A stretch of 64,000 nt of DNA from Gallionella sp. (GCA_028689145.1 JAQTWT010000002.1:1-64000); one strand, 5' to 3'. Positions 9,863 through 19,243 are shown, counted from the first letter of the stretch. Numbers and translations: made by a program. The notes: a model not told the origin generated them from the letters alone.

Positions 9863-11932
9863 TCAATCGATTTTCAGGTTCGCTTTCAGCCACAGGTTGC
9901 GTCCCATCTCGTTGACACGCGTAGTCTGGGTGAACCCGGACACCGCCATGCCGCCCTTGCTGAGATGTTCGGCATAGGTCTGGTTGGTTAAATTATCCAC
10001 GCCCGCACTAAGCAGCACGCCTTTGCTGGCGCGCCAAGCGGCATTTAAGGACAACACATTAAATCCATTGGAACGCCCGATATCCTGTCCGGCGATGTTG
10101 CCCTGGTTTGCCACGAAGCGATCCTGTGCGGCAACCATGCGCAGCAGGCCGCCGACATTCCATACCCCGTTGTCATAGGCTGCGCCGATACGACCCTCCA
10201 ATGGTGCAATTTGCGCCAGCGCGGTGCCATCGGTATCGTTGCTGCCGCGAACATAGGCCAGCGAACCGTCCAGTTTCCATTGCGGCGCGAATTGCCAGGC
10301 AGCACTGGCTTCACCACCCCAAGTCGTTGCGCTGATGTTGCGTGTCATTGATGTCGGTGTCGGGATCATCCCGCCACAATTATTCGACAATCCGGTCAGC
10401 ACCCCCATCATATTTTTACAGCCTTGCTCGACCAGAATGAAATCGCTGATCTTGCTGTAGAAACCTGAGACTGAGCCGGATATTTCGCCTTGCTTGTAGG
10501 TTACCCCCACATCAAGCTGGGTGGTTTTTTCCGGACGGGTATTGAAAGAGCTGCGGGTTGTGGCAGTTTCTTTGTTGACCAGTTCCCAGTAATCCGGGAA
10601 GCGTTCGGTATGTCCAAGGCCGGCATAAAAAGTACCGGTATTACCCGATACATCTTTTTCATAGCGGATAAAGCTGCTGGTCAATGTATCGCGACGCGAT
10701 TGGTTTTGGGTAGGGTTGGCTATCATGGCCATCATGTCGACAGTGGCGCGTTTGTCCTGTGCCTTCCACCAATCCGTGCGCAATCCGCCAATGACGCGCG
10801 CTGCTTCGGTATAGTGATGGGTAACCTCCCCAAACAATCCATGATTCTGGAAGTTTGCATCTTCGACACGCGCCAGCAGGGTGTAATCGCCCATGTAGCC
10901 GGGCGCGGCACCGCTCCTGCCGGTATGAATGTTGGATTGTGTGTCCAGACCCAGTTTGAGTTGTGTTGCGTCGGAAAAATTCAGCGTGCCCACAACTCTC
11001 CCGCCCGTTGTGGTGCGATCCGGATTCATTGCGGCCATCATGCCTGCAGGGTTTCCCGCGCGCAGGCTGTAGCTGTCCATCACATGGTCAATGTAGTTGC
11101 GAAAAAGCTGTGCTTCTACTTTGCCCAGCAGACCGTGGTTGGAATTTTGCCAGTCCGCTTTCAGACCGACATTGTCGCGTGCGAACTTCGATCCATCCAC
11201 GGAGCGGTCGGCATAGGCTGCGTGCCCGTCGCTTTTGGCCATCGACAATTCGACGCGTGTGCCGTCGTTAGGGGTTAAGCCAATAGCGGCATTGGCACTC
11301 CAGCGCGAGTAGGCGGAATGGACGCTGATGCCATTGCCATCACTGTAATCGCCGGCATGCGAATCGGTATAAATGCCGCGTGCATACCAGTCGGGCGAAC
11401 CGCCGTGCACGTCGCCCATCACATCGGCTCGGCCAAAACTGCCCAACGTTGCGCTAGCGTCGAAACCGGCACCTTTATCGCTGCGACGCGCAAGGTTGCG
11501 TTCAAACAATACCGTGCCCGCTGAATTGCCAGGGCCGTGCAGTACCGTTTGAGGGCCTTTTAGTAGTGTGATCTTGTCGTAGGAAGAGGGAAATACGTAA
11601 GCAGTTGGCGGATCCATGCGACCGCCACAGCCGCCCAGTATCTGTTCACCGTCCAGCAGAATGTTCAGGCGCGAACCGGCCATGCCGCGAAATACCGGGT
11701 CGCCGTCGCTGCCGCCTTTGCGTATCACCGAGAAGCCGGGAATGGTCTTCAGATATTCCGCCCCGTCATGCGCGGGGATCGGCTGGCGTGGTTTGCGCGG
11801 GTCGGTGGTCACCAGTAGCGGTTGCTCCATCGCCGGCGCGGTGACCACGACCTCTGGCAAGCTTGTTTCGGCTGCAAACGCGCCGGGCGCAAACGCCAGT
11901 GCGACACAAATGGCTATACGTTTTAACTGCAT
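9863..11932 (-). CDS. TonB-dependent copper-type receptor (OprC/NosA-like)
   Basis: The 689-residue protein has a signal peptide MQLKRIAICVALAFAPGAFA, a plug domain with GFSVIRKGGSDGDPVFRGM and then GGCGGRMDPPTAYVFPSSYD, and a C-terminal barrel ending in a hydrophobic strand. The GGCGGRMDPP segment followed by VTLLKGPQTV-like sequence (here ITLLKGPQTVLHGPG) is characteristic of the TonB-copper receptor family (OprC, NosA). Methionine clusters such as MMAAMNPDR and MMAMI, and the cysteine pair in CKNMMGVLTGLSNNC, fit a copper ligand role. That it imports copper is inferred from family. It is transcribed separately from the second receptor, with a similar promoter region. Confidence 0.88.
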   Translation of the reverse strand: MQLKRIAICVALAFAPGAFAAETSLPEVVVTAPAMEQPLLVTTDPRKPRQPIPAHDGAEYLKTIPGFSVIRKGGSDGDPVFRGMAGSRLNILLDGEQILGGCGGRMDPPTAYVFPSSYDKITLLKGPQTVLHGPGNSAGTVLFERNLARRSDKGAGFDASATLGSFGRADVMGDVHGGSPDWYARGIYTDSHAGDYSDGNGISVHSAYSRWSANAAIGLTPNDGTRVELSMAKSDGHAAYADRSVDGSKFARDNVGLKADWQNSNHGLLGKVEAQLFRNYIDHVMDSYSLRAGNPAGMMAAMNPDRTTTGGRVVGTLNFSDATQLKLGLDTQSNIHTGRSGAAPGYMGDYTLLARVEDANFQNHGLFGEVTHHYTEAARVIGGLRTDWWKAQDKRATVDMMAMIANPTQNQSRRDTLTSSFIRYEKDVSGNTGTFYAGLGHTERFPDYWELVNKETATTRSSFNTRPEKTTQLDVGVTYKQGEISGSVSGFYSKISDFILVEQGCKNMMGVLTGLSNNCGGMIPTPTSMTRNISATTWGGEASAAWQFAPQWKLDGSLAYVRGSNDTDGTALAQIAPLEGRIGAAYDNGVWNVGGLLRMVAAQDRFVANQGNIAGQDIGRSNGFNVLSLNAAWRASKGVLLSAGVDNLTNQTYAEHLSKGGMAVSGFTQTTRVNEMGRNLWLKANLKID

Positions 11933-11982
11933 TTATTGGCTCCCTTGTCTATATGTAAAACTGTGGCGCAAATATTGCGCGG

Positions 11983-12027
11983 CGCGATTATCAGTTCAAT
12001 TGAGAGGGTTGAGAATGTGACATATTG
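11983..12027 (-). promoter_or_regulatory. shared upstream element of TonB receptor 1
   Basis: On the minus strand, CAATATGTCACATTC (12027-12013) is followed after exactly 12 bases by ATTGAACTGATAATCGCG (12000-11983), then the gene start about 50 bases on. The same two blocks with the same 12-base gap stand before the second receptor gene, whereas the bases between and beyond differ. GATAAT could serve as a -10 with a poor -35, suggesting activator control. The regulator is unknown. Confidence 0.6.
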
Positions 12028-12067
12028 TCGCACCCTTGCATTTGCTGACTTTCAGCTACACATACAG

Positions 12068-12099
12068 AAAAGGCCGCCGGATAACACCGGCGGCTTTTT
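12068..12099 (-). terminator. intrinsic terminator of TonB receptor 2
   Basis: GCCGCCGG (12073-12080) pairs with CCGGCGGC (12087-12094), followed on the minus strand by a T-run. It lies just downstream of the stop codon at 12115 and upstream of the promoter of the first receptor gene. Confidence 0.85.
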
Positions 12100-12114
12100 G
12101 TTTGCAATGCAACT

Positions 12115-14433
12115 TTAGAATTTCAGGGTTGCGCCAGTGTAGATTGAACGCCCCATACCGGGAACGGGAATACCCCATGGGACAGTGTTTATTGACATGG
12201 TCGCGCCTTGCCCGGTATAGGCTCCGCCCAGCGGCAGAGAGTAGAACTTGTCGAGCAGGTTTTCGATACCGAGATCGAATCGCAGCTGTTTCCACTCGTA
12301 GCCCGCACGCAAATTTATCAGACCATAACCGCCCGTTTGCATCTCCTGGCGGACATCGGAAACATTGTTCTTTCTCTTCACCAATTGCAATTCGATGCTA
12401 TTGCTCCATGCGCCGAGTTTTTGCGCTACTGCCAGTTTCGTGTTCAGTGGCATGATGTTGTAAAGATCATCGCCGGTTGTCCGGTTTTTGCCGTTGACAT
12501 AGTTCAGCACACCAGAGGCGATGAATTCACCCCAGCCTTCTGTCTTGGTCAATGGAAAATGACCGGAAACATCAAGGCCGTAAAGTCGGGCGGACTGGTT
12601 TGCGTACTGGAGATGGAAGAACTTGTTAGTGCCAGAATTGTTTGCCGCACCACCGCAGAGCGCATTCATCATCACGCCGCTGCCCGTGCAACGGATGGCA
12701 TCGATGAAATCTGTAACCCGTGTGTAGTAAGGTGTAGCCTTAAGTTCCCAGGTGCGATCTGCATCATGCCAATCGAGGGTGCCGCTCAGGGTATGCGCCA
12801 CTTCCGGCTTCAAATTGGGATCACCGAAATAGCCGTTGCCGTCGCCGACAAAGTTATTCATGATCAATGCCATCCCGTGCATCGACCAAGAGTAACGCTC
12901 ATAAACATTTGGCGAGCGGGTTTTCTGCGCATAGCCGAACTCGAAAGTGCGGGTGTCATCAGGTGTATAGCGTGCCAACGCAGTCAAGTCGAGATTGTTG
13001 TCAGTGCGCTGGTGGTTGAGGGCGTTAAAGGCGGTCGCGTTATACCCTGCCATTACGGTGTTATAGCCTTGCACTGGGCCGGTATCCATCTTTACCTGTT
13101 CGGCGCGTGCGCCGAGCAACGTATTCCAGCGCGTATTCCAGCGGCCATCCCATTCGGCGAAGATGCCGAAACGGTCGCGCCTGCCATTGCTGATGTTCCA
13201 AAATGTGTTCGGTGCCATCCCTCCAAAAGTGGCAGGGACACCGGCAGCGCTAAACATGCCGGCAAGGGATGATGGAGAAGAAGGCCACCAGTCATCCAAG
13301 CGGTAATTCTGCACCTCGCTACCCACCCTGAGAATGTCGCGCTCCGAAATCATGATGTCGGCCTTGACCTGTGCACCCGTGGTTTTGCCCGTCGTGTACA
13401 TCGGCATGCCGGGCGCAACAACAGTGTTGGTGGCAGATGCGGGTCCGTACCAATACTGCTTGTCAGAACCAAAATCCATGAAATGATCGACTTTCTCCTG
13501 ATAGGCACGCGCATCCAAAGCACCCCAGCCAAACTGGCCGGCATAATGCAGGTTTACCCGCTTCGCAATATTGCTCAGCATGTCCATGCGCTGATTAGGA
13601 TAGAGTTCATATGGGATGTTCTGGTAACCGAGAATCAGATCGACCAGATGGTTTTCATGGCGTAGCGCAAACTTGAGCGAGTGGTTTCCCGACTTAAACT
13701 TGGTAGATCCTACCTCATCCCCATCCAGCCAGCCGCGAGGCCTTGCCGCAGGGCCACCGTTTCCATCAGTTGCCGCCGGACCTGTAGCCTTGAAATCTTT
13801 TGCCGCCCTGTAATTGTCTGATTTTGCTGTTGATCCGTTGTACGTCATGCTCAGTTGCTCGCCAGCAATCGTGGCCAAAAAGTTGCCGCCTTGTGCGTTG
13901 CCGTTGCTGCGATAGAAAGCGCTGAACTCGCCTTTGGTGAGACTACCCTGACCGGGAGCAGCGAACACCGGCGCAGGCGAATCGACGATAATAGCTCCGC
14001 CAATGCTGTCGCCACCGACACTCACCGGCGCAATACCGGCATATACTTTGACGCTACCAACGTTGGTTGGGTCAATGTAGGAAAGCGGCGAGTTCATGTG
14101 GTTCGGACAGGAGGAGATCAAATCAGTGCCATCGACCTTGGTGCGGATGCGGTCATCCGCCAAACCATGAATCGCGGGCAGGCTGGAAACCCCGCCTGCG
14201 CCGTAGAGGCTGACACCGGGCTGCCCATCGAGCAGTTTTGCCGTATCGCTGGTTGCGGCGCGCTGGCGCGCAATGTCAAAGCCGCCGAGTGCAGAGTCAC
14301 TCAAGGCGGGTAGCGGCTGAATTTTCTGTCCGACCACCTCTACATCCGGTAAGGCCGCTTCGTTTGCTTCGGCCGCAAATGCGCCGGGCGCGAACGCCAG
14401 CGCGATGCAGAATGTGATTTTCTTCAATTGCAT
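12115..14433 (-). CDS. TonB-dependent outer-membrane receptor
   Basis: A 772-residue receptor with signal peptide MQLKKITFCIALAFAPGAFA, nearly identical to that of the neighbouring copper receptor. The plug domain includes LPDVEVVGQK (TonB-box region), KLLDGQPGVSLYGAGGVSSLPAIHGL and LISSCPNHMNSPLSYIDP, and the barrel ends in MGRSIYTGATLKF with the terminal aromatic typical of outer-membrane proteins. The SCPNHM segment (Cys, His, Met) in the plug suggests a soft-metal ligand and makes copper or another metal a possible substrate. This is inference; the substrate cannot be read from sequence. It has its own promoter region and terminator. Confidence 0.85.
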   Translation of the reverse strand: MQLKKITFCIALAFAPGAFAAEANEAALPDVEVVGQKIQPLPALSDSALGGFDIARQRAATSDTAKLLDGQPGVSLYGAGGVSSLPAIHGLADDRIRTKVDGTDLISSCPNHMNSPLSYIDPTNVGSVKVYAGIAPVSVGGDSIGGAIIVDSPAPVFAAPGQGSLTKGEFSAFYRSNGNAQGGNFLATIAGEQLSMTYNGSTAKSDNYRAAKDFKATGPAATDGNGGPAARPRGWLDGDEVGSTKFKSGNHSLKFALRHENHLVDLILGYQNIPYELYPNQRMDMLSNIAKRVNLHYAGQFGWGALDARAYQEKVDHFMDFGSDKQYWYGPASATNTVVAPGMPMYTTGKTTGAQVKADIMISERDILRVGSEVQNYRLDDWWPSSPSSLAGMFSAAGVPATFGGMAPNTFWNISNGRRDRFGIFAEWDGRWNTRWNTLLGARAEQVKMDTGPVQGYNTVMAGYNATAFNALNHQRTDNNLDLTALARYTPDDTRTFEFGYAQKTRSPNVYERYSWSMHGMALIMNNFVGDGNGYFGDPNLKPEVAHTLSGTLDWHDADRTWELKATPYYTRVTDFIDAIRCTGSGVMMNALCGGAANNSGTNKFFHLQYANQSARLYGLDVSGHFPLTKTEGWGEFIASGVLNYVNGKNRTTGDDLYNIMPLNTKLAVAQKLGAWSNSIELQLVKRKNNVSDVRQEMQTGGYGLINLRAGYEWKQLRFDLGIENLLDKFYSLPLGGAYTGQGATMSINTVPWGIPVPGMGRSIYTGATLKF

Positions 14434-14464
14434 TGCTATTCTCCCTGTAAATAAACTTGCGCAA

Positions 14465-14509
14465 CGCGATTATCAGTTCAATGTTTTTGTCTGGGAATGT
14501 GGCATATTG
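14465..14509 (-). promoter_or_regulatory. shared upstream element of TonB receptor 2
   Basis: CAATATGCCACATTC (14509-14495, minus strand) and ATTGAACTGATAATCGCG (14482-14465), separated by 12 bases, repeat the arrangement found before the first receptor gene. The first block differs at one position between the two copies and the second is identical. This indicates a common operator or promoter. Confidence 0.6.
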
Positions 14510-14518
14510 CCGCGCGAC

Positions 14519-14550
14519 AAAAGGCCGCACCAGCTTTGGTGCGGCCTTTT
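14519..14550. terminator. orphan bidirectional hairpin with T-run
   Basis: A perfect 14-bp stem, AAAAGGCCGCACCA against TGGTGCGGCCTTTT with a GCTT loop. It has terminator form on both strands but lies upstream of TonB receptor 2 (minus) and about 200 bases before yggX (plus). No gene is visible that it would end. It may terminate an unseen minus-strand transcript starting in 14551-14747. Confidence 0.55.
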
Positions 14551-14747
14551 GCCTCGCAGGTAGATTCCGAATTCCTGCGGGCTAAAGCCCATGAAAGGCG
14601 AATGCGGTGGCAAACTTGCCTTCAGGCTGGATGTAGACGCAAAACGCCGCATCTTGCGTAATTGCGGGTTTTTAGCCGGACACGCGCAAAAACTTCATCC
14701 TGATGTCATAATTGCGTGACACAATCAACCGCAAGGAGACTCGCAAC

Positions 14748-15020
14748 ATGGCAAGAATGGTGCAATGCGTAAAACTGGGACGCGAAGCTGAAGGGCTGGA
14801 TCGCCCAACTTATCCGGGGCCGCTGGGTCAGCGGATATTCGATAATGTTTCCAAGGAGGCCTGGCAAGGCTGGATCAAGTTTCAAACTATGCTGGTGAAT
14901 GAAAATCGCCTCAACTTGTCCGACGCGCATGCGCGCAAGTTCCTTGCCGAACAGATGGAGAATTATTTCTTCGGCGAGGGTACGCAAATGCCGCAGGGTT
15001 ACGCGCCTCCGAAGCAATGA
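14748..15020 (+). CDS. yggX: Fe(2+)-trafficking protein, YggX family
   Basis: A small cytosolic protein of 90 residues. The start [17 protein letters not shown], the segment [21 protein letters not shown] and the end [11 protein letters not shown] are the family signature (E. coli YggX is 91 residues). The single cysteine at position 7 is the conserved one. YggX protects iron-sulfur proteins from oxidative damage and is proposed to take part in Fe(II) handling. ATG at 14748 is chosen because AAGGAG lies at 14733-14738; a longer frame from 14712 has no such site. It ends 12 bases before ppk1, so the two are probably co-transcribed. Confidence 0.95.
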   Translation: MARMVQCVKLGREAEGLDRPTYPGPLGQRIFDNVSKEAWQGWIKFQTMLVNENRLNLSDAHARKFLAEQMENYFFGEGTQMPQGYAPPKQ

Positions 15021-15032
15021 CCGGGGGTTAAC

Positions 15033-17141
15033 TTGACTAAGAAATTTGCTCCGCAACAATTTCTGAACCGTGAGCTCGGTCAGCTTGAGTTTAACCTGCG
15101 TGTGCTGGCACAGGCCGAAGATGCGACTGTACCATTGCTGGAACGGTTGAAATACCTGTGTATCGTCAGCAGCAACCTCGACGAATTTTTCGAGATACGC
15201 GTGGCGGGATTGAAGGAGCAGATCAAGTTGGGCAGCGTTGCCGCCGGTGCCGACGGGATGATCGCCAAACAGACGCTCAAGCTGGTGCGCGAACAGGCGC
15301 ATCAGCTCATCAAGCGCCAATATCAGGTGCTCAACGACGATATTTTGCCTGCACTCGACCAGCAAGAAATCCGCTTCCTGCGCCGTACCAGCTGGAACGA
15401 TGCGCAGCGCGCCTGGATACGGGAATTTTTCTTCAATGAAGTGAAGCCGGTGTTGACCCCGATCGGGTTGGATCCCGTGCATCCCTTTCCGCGCGTGCTC
15501 AACAAGAGCCTGAATTTTGCGGTGGAGTTGCAGGGCAAGGATGCTTTCGGGCGAAATACCGCCAAGGCTATCGTGCAGGCACCGCGCGTGGTGCCGCGCA
15601 CTATCCTGCTGCCGCCGGAAATCAGCGGCTGCGCGCACGGTTTTGTGTTTCTTTCCTCCATTCTGCATGCGCATGTCGGCGAGCTATTCAGCGGTATGGA
15701 GGTGTTGAGCTGTCACCAGTTCCGCGTCACGCGCAACAGTAACCTGTTCGTGGACGATGAGGAAGTGAAAAACCTGCGTGTCAGCCTGCAGGGCGAATTG
15801 CCGCACCGCCACTTTGGTGATGCGGTGCGACTGGAGGTTACCGACAACTGCGCGCCGCAGGTGGCCGAATATTTGTTGCGGCAATTCGAGCTCGGTCAGG
15901 ATGATTTATACCGCGTGGACGGCCCGGTCAATCTGGTGCGCCTGATGGATATTCCGGGCCGGGTGGTGCGCGACGACCTCAAGTTTCCGGTGTTCTCGCC
16001 CGGCGTACCCGGTGTGTTGCAGAAGAAGGGTGCGGATATGTTCAAGGTGATCCGCAAGAACGATGTGTTATTGCATCATCCGTTTCAATCGTTCAAGCCG
16101 ATTATCGAATTTATCCAGCAGGCTTCTATCGACCCCAGCGTAGTTGCCATCAAACAGACGGTGTACCGCACCGGAGTCGATTCCGAGCTGATGGATGCGC
16201 TGATCGCCGCCACCCAACTCGGCAAGGAAGTGACGGTAGTGGTGGAATTACTGGCACGCTTCGACGAGGAAGCCAACATCAGCTGGGCAAAGAAACTGGA
16301 GGAGGTTGGCGCGCATGTGGTGTACGGCGTGGTTGGACACAAGACGCACGCCAAGATGCTGATGGTGGTGCGGCGCGAGGATGGCAAGCTGCGCCGCTAT
16401 GTGCATCTCGGCACAGGTAACTACCACCCGCGCACCGCGCGGCTGTATACCGATTTCGGTTTGTTCACCTGCAACGAGGAAGTTTGCGCGGACGCGAACG
16501 AGGTGTTCAACCAGCTCACCAGTCTCGGTAAGGCGCGCAAATTGAATCACCTGTGGCAGTCGCCGTTTTCGTTGCACGTTGAAGTGTTGCGCGCCATCCA
16601 AAATGAGACAAAGCTGGCGCAAGCGGGCAAGCGCGCCCATATTATCGCCAAGATGAATGCGCTGCTGGAACCGGAAACCATTACGGCATTGTACGAAGCT
16701 TCGCAGGCCGGGGTGAAGGTGGAGCTCATCGTACGCGGCGTGTGCGCGCTGCGTCCTGGTGTGCCGGGTTTGTCCGAGAACATCAGCGTGCGTTCGATCA
16801 TCGGACGCTTTCTGGAGCACACGCGCATCTTTTATTTCTGCAATAACATGAAGCATGATGTCTATCTCGCCAGCGCGGACTGGATGGACCGGAATTTCTT
16901 CCGCCGCGTCGAGGTGTGTTTCCCGCTGCTCGACAAGAAGCTCAAGAAGCGCGTGATTGACGAGGGGCTGAAGGTTTATCTGCAGGATAATTCGCAGGCG
17001 TGGGAAATGGACGGCGACGGACATTACCAGCGCAAGAGTTCGCGCCGCGCCGTGCAGAAATGCGCGCAAGGAGCGTTGCTCGCCGAGCTTGCCGATTTGC
17101 AGGCCGATCCCACTGCAGGAATGGCTGCCAAGTCGCCGTAA
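15033..17141 (+). CDS. ppk1: polyphosphate kinase PPK1
   Basis: PPK1 reversibly transfers the terminal phosphate of ATP onto inorganic polyphosphate, forming a phosphohistidine intermediate. The 702-residue protein has the N-terminal domain (RELGQLEFNLRVLAQAED), the head domain, and two PLD-like catalytic domains. HLGTGNYHPRTARLYTDF carries the expected catalytic histidine at about residue 458, and the second domain has HDVYLASADWMDRNFFRRVE. Length is close to E. coli PPK (688). The start is TTG at 15033 after GGGGG, only 12 bases past yggX. Downstream sixA and the polyphosphate:AMP phosphotransferase make this a polyphosphate locus. Confidence 0.97.
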   Translation: MTKKFAPQQFLNRELGQLEFNLRVLAQAEDATVPLLERLKYLCIVSSNLDEFFEIRVAGLKEQIKLGSVAAGADGMIAKQTLKLVREQAHQLIKRQYQVLNDDILPALDQQEIRFLRRTSWNDAQRAWIREFFFNEVKPVLTPIGLDPVHPFPRVLNKSLNFAVELQGKDAFGRNTAKAIVQAPRVVPRTILLPPEISGCAHGFVFLSSILHAHVGELFSGMEVLSCHQFRVTRNSNLFVDDEEVKNLRVSLQGELPHRHFGDAVRLEVTDNCAPQVAEYLLRQFELGQDDLYRVDGPVNLVRLMDIPGRVVRDDLKFPVFSPGVPGVLQKKGADMFKVIRKNDVLLHHPFQSFKPIIEFIQQASIDPSVVAIKQTVYRTGVDSELMDALIAATQLGKEVTVVVELLARFDEEANISWAKKLEEVGAHVVYGVVGHKTHAKMLMVVRREDGKLRRYVHLGTGNYHPRTARLYTDFGLFTCNEEVCADANEVFNQLTSLGKARKLNHLWQSPFSLHVEVLRAIQNETKLAQAGKRAHIIAKMNALLEPETITALYEASQAGVKVELIVRGVCALRPGVPGLSENISVRSIIGRFLEHTRIFYFCNNMKHDVYLASADWMDRNFFRRVEVCFPLLDKKLKKRVIDEGLKVYLQDNSQAWEMDGDGHYQRKSSRRAVQKCAQGALLAELADLQADPTAGMAAKSP

Positions 17142-17270
17142 TTTATAGCTTAGTCCGGTGAGCGCCTAGATTGTCGAGGTTCTCACGGTGCTCTATTGTT
17201 GCGTTCTGTTTGGCGAAATAAGACGTTCGGTATATGCTTGTCATTCAAGCGCAATATGCGGGAGGCACAG

Positions 17271-17723
17271 ATGGATCTGATCTTGTGGCGGCATGCGGAG
17301 GCGGTGGAGGGTACCCCGGATCATGACCGCGAACTGACTGCCAAAGGCATCAGGCAGGCGGAGAAGGTTGCTGCTTTCCTGCGCCAGCATTTGCCTGACG
17401 AACGCCGCATTCTGGCCAGCCCTGCGATTCGCACCCGGCAAACTGTCGCCGCGCTTACCGACCATTTTACCCTGGCACCCACCATCGCGCCCGGAGCTTC
17501 CGCACAGGCGGTGTTGCGCGCGGCATACTGGCCGGAGGCGGGCGGCACCGTGCTGGTGGTCGGGCATCAGCCGACGCTGGGCGAAGTTGCCGCGCAGTTG
17601 CTGGGCTGCAACGATTACTCGCTAAGCATCAAAAAGGGCGCATTGTGGTGGTTTAACAGTCGCGAACGCGAGGGTGCGGTACAAGTTACATTGCGACTGG
17701 TCATTACACCGGATTTTCTGTAG
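17271..17723 (+). CDS. sixA: phosphohistidine phosphatase SixA
   Basis: A 150-residue histidine-phosphatase fold protein. MDLILWRHAEA carries the R-H-[GA] catalytic motif at the N-terminus, LASPAIRTRQTV carries the second conserved Arg, and VVGHQPTLGE carries the second His, all as in SixA. E. coli SixA dephosphorylates phosphohistidine residues. ATG at 17271 follows GGGAGG at 17260-17265. The longer frame starting at 17196 lacks a ribosome site and would add 25 unrelated residues. It sits between ppk1 and the polyphosphate:AMP phosphotransferase; whether it acts on the PPK1 phosphohistidine is only a thought. Confidence 0.9.
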   Translation: MDLILWRHAEAVEGTPDHDRELTAKGIRQAEKVAAFLRQHLPDERRILASPAIRTRQTVAALTDHFTLAPTIAPGASAQAVLRAAYWPEAGGTVLVVGHQPTLGEVAAQLLGCNDYSLSIKKGALWWFNSREREGAVQVTLRLVITPDFL

Positions 17724-17752
17724 GAATGTGTTGGTAAATTTTGGAGGGCATC

Positions 17753-19243
17753 ATGTTTGAATCTGCTGAACTCGGCCATAAGATAGACAAAGCCACTTAC
17801 GATGCGGAAGTGCCTAAACTGCGCGAAGCATTGCTGGAAGCGCAAATGGAGTTGGCCAAGCTGGCAAAATTTCCGGTCATCATTTTGATTGGCGGCGTGG
17901 ATGGTGCGGGGCGCGGCGAGACCGTCAACCTGCTCAACGAATGGATGGACCCGCGCTTTGTGCAGACTCACGGCATGGGAGAACCATCGGATGAGGAGTT
18001 GGATCGCCCGATGATGTGGCGTTTTTGGCGCGCACTGCCGCCCAAAGGCAAGACCGGTGTATTCCTCGGTTCCTGGTACACCTGGCCGATTCTTAACCGG
18101 GTGATGGGTGTCACCAAAACAGCCGATCTGGATCAAAGTCTGGAGCGTGCCAAGCGTTTGGAAAAAATGCTGACCGACGAGGGCGCGCTGGTGCTGAAAT
18201 TCTGGATGCACCTGTCCAAGGACAAACAGGAAAAGCGCCTGAAAATTCTTGAAAAAGATCCCAAGACCCGCTGGCGCGTTACCGAGCGCGACTGGAAACA
18301 CTTTAAGCTATACGATAAATTTCGCGTGGTGCATGAGAGCGTTATTCGTCATACCAGTACTGCCGAAGCGCCGTGGATTATCGTTGAGGGCTACGATCCG
18401 CGTTACCGCAGCATGACGGTGGGCAAGGTGATTCTTGATGCCATACAAAAACGTCTGGCTGAAGCGGGTAAAAAAGTTACAGATGTGGTGCATGCACCGC
18501 CCCCGCTTCCGTCAATCGACCAGTTGGATATTCTCAAGACGCTCGATCTCGGCCAGAAGATCGACAAGAAAGCCTTTCAACTTGAACTGGAAAAATATCA
18601 GGGCAAGCTCGCGCTGCTGACGCGCAGCGAGAAGTTCAAAAAGATCACCGTGATTGCGATGTTTGAAGGCAATGATGCCGCTGGCAAGGGTGGTGCGATT
18701 CGCCGCATCACCGGTGCGCTGGATGCACGTTATTACAACATTATTCCAGTTGCTGCACCCACCGAGGAGGAGCGCGCGCAGCCTTATCTTTGGCGCTTCT
18801 GGCGGCATATTCCGCGGCGCGGCGGGGTGACGATTTTTGACCGTTCATGGTATGGCCGGGTGCTGGTCGAGCGCGTCGAGGGTTTTTGCTCCAAAGCGGA
18901 CTGGATGCGCGCCTACAGTGAGATCAACGACTTTGAATCGCAGTTGGTGCGGCACAACATCATCGTAGTGAAATTCTGGCTGACCATCAGCAAGGAAGAG
19001 CAGCTCAGGCGTTTCAAAGAACGCGAGAAGATAGGCTTTAAACGCTTCAAGATAACCGAAGAAGACTGGCGTAACCGCAAGAAGTGGAATGAATACGAGC
19101 ACGCCGTATGCGATATGGTGGACAGAACTAGCACCGAAATTTCGCCGTGGACACTGGTGGAAGCCAACGACAAGAACTTCGCGCGCATCAAAATCCTGAA
19201 AACGCTATGCAAACGCATCGAGGCGGCGATGAAGAAGGTGTAG
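17753..19243 (+). CDS. pap: polyphosphate:AMP phosphotransferase (two-domain PPK2 class)
   Basis: The enzyme uses polyphosphate to phosphorylate AMP to ADP. The 496-residue protein has two tandem PPK2 domains. The N-terminal one (about 10-245) has IGGVDGAGRGE in place of the G-x-D-A-A-G-K-G Walker-A-like loop, so its lysine is replaced by arginine. The C-terminal one (about 265-495) has the intact FEGNDAAGKGGAIRR and FDRSWYGRVLVERVEGF. This is the pattern of the fused Pap family, in which the C-terminal half is taken to be catalytic. ATG at 17753 follows GGAGGG; an upstream TTG at 17741 overlaps this site. Adjacent ppk1 supplies the polymer. Confidence 0.92.
   Translation: MFESAELGHKIDKATYDAEVPKLREALLEAQMELAKLAKFPVIILIGGVDGAGRGETVNLLNEWMDPRFVQTHGMGEPSDEELDRPMMWRFWRALPPKGKTGVFLGSWYTWPILNRVMGVTKTADLDQSLERAKRLEKMLTDEGALVLKFWMHLSKDKQEKRLKILEKDPKTRWRVTERDWKHFKLYDKFRVVHESVIRHTSTAEAPWIIVEGYDPRYRSMTVGKVILDAIQKRLAEAGKKVTDVVHAPPPLPSIDQLDILKTLDLGQKIDKKAFQLELEKYQGKLALLTRSEKFKKITVIAMFEGNDAAGKGGAIRRITGALDARYYNIIPVAAPTEEERAQPYLWRFWRHIPRRGGVTIFDRSWYGRVLVERVEGFCSKADWMRAYSEINDFESQLVRHNIIVVKFWLTISKEEQLRRFKEREKIGFKRFKITEEDWRNRKKWNEYEHAVCDMVDRTSTEISPWTLVEANDKNFARIKILKTLCKRIEAAMKKV

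Noticed and set aside
9684-9893. 69-residue minus-strand frame with HPQITQINAD
   Set aside because: It is the translation of a widespread intergenic repeat, and it overlaps the terminator and the 3-prime end of the receptor gene.
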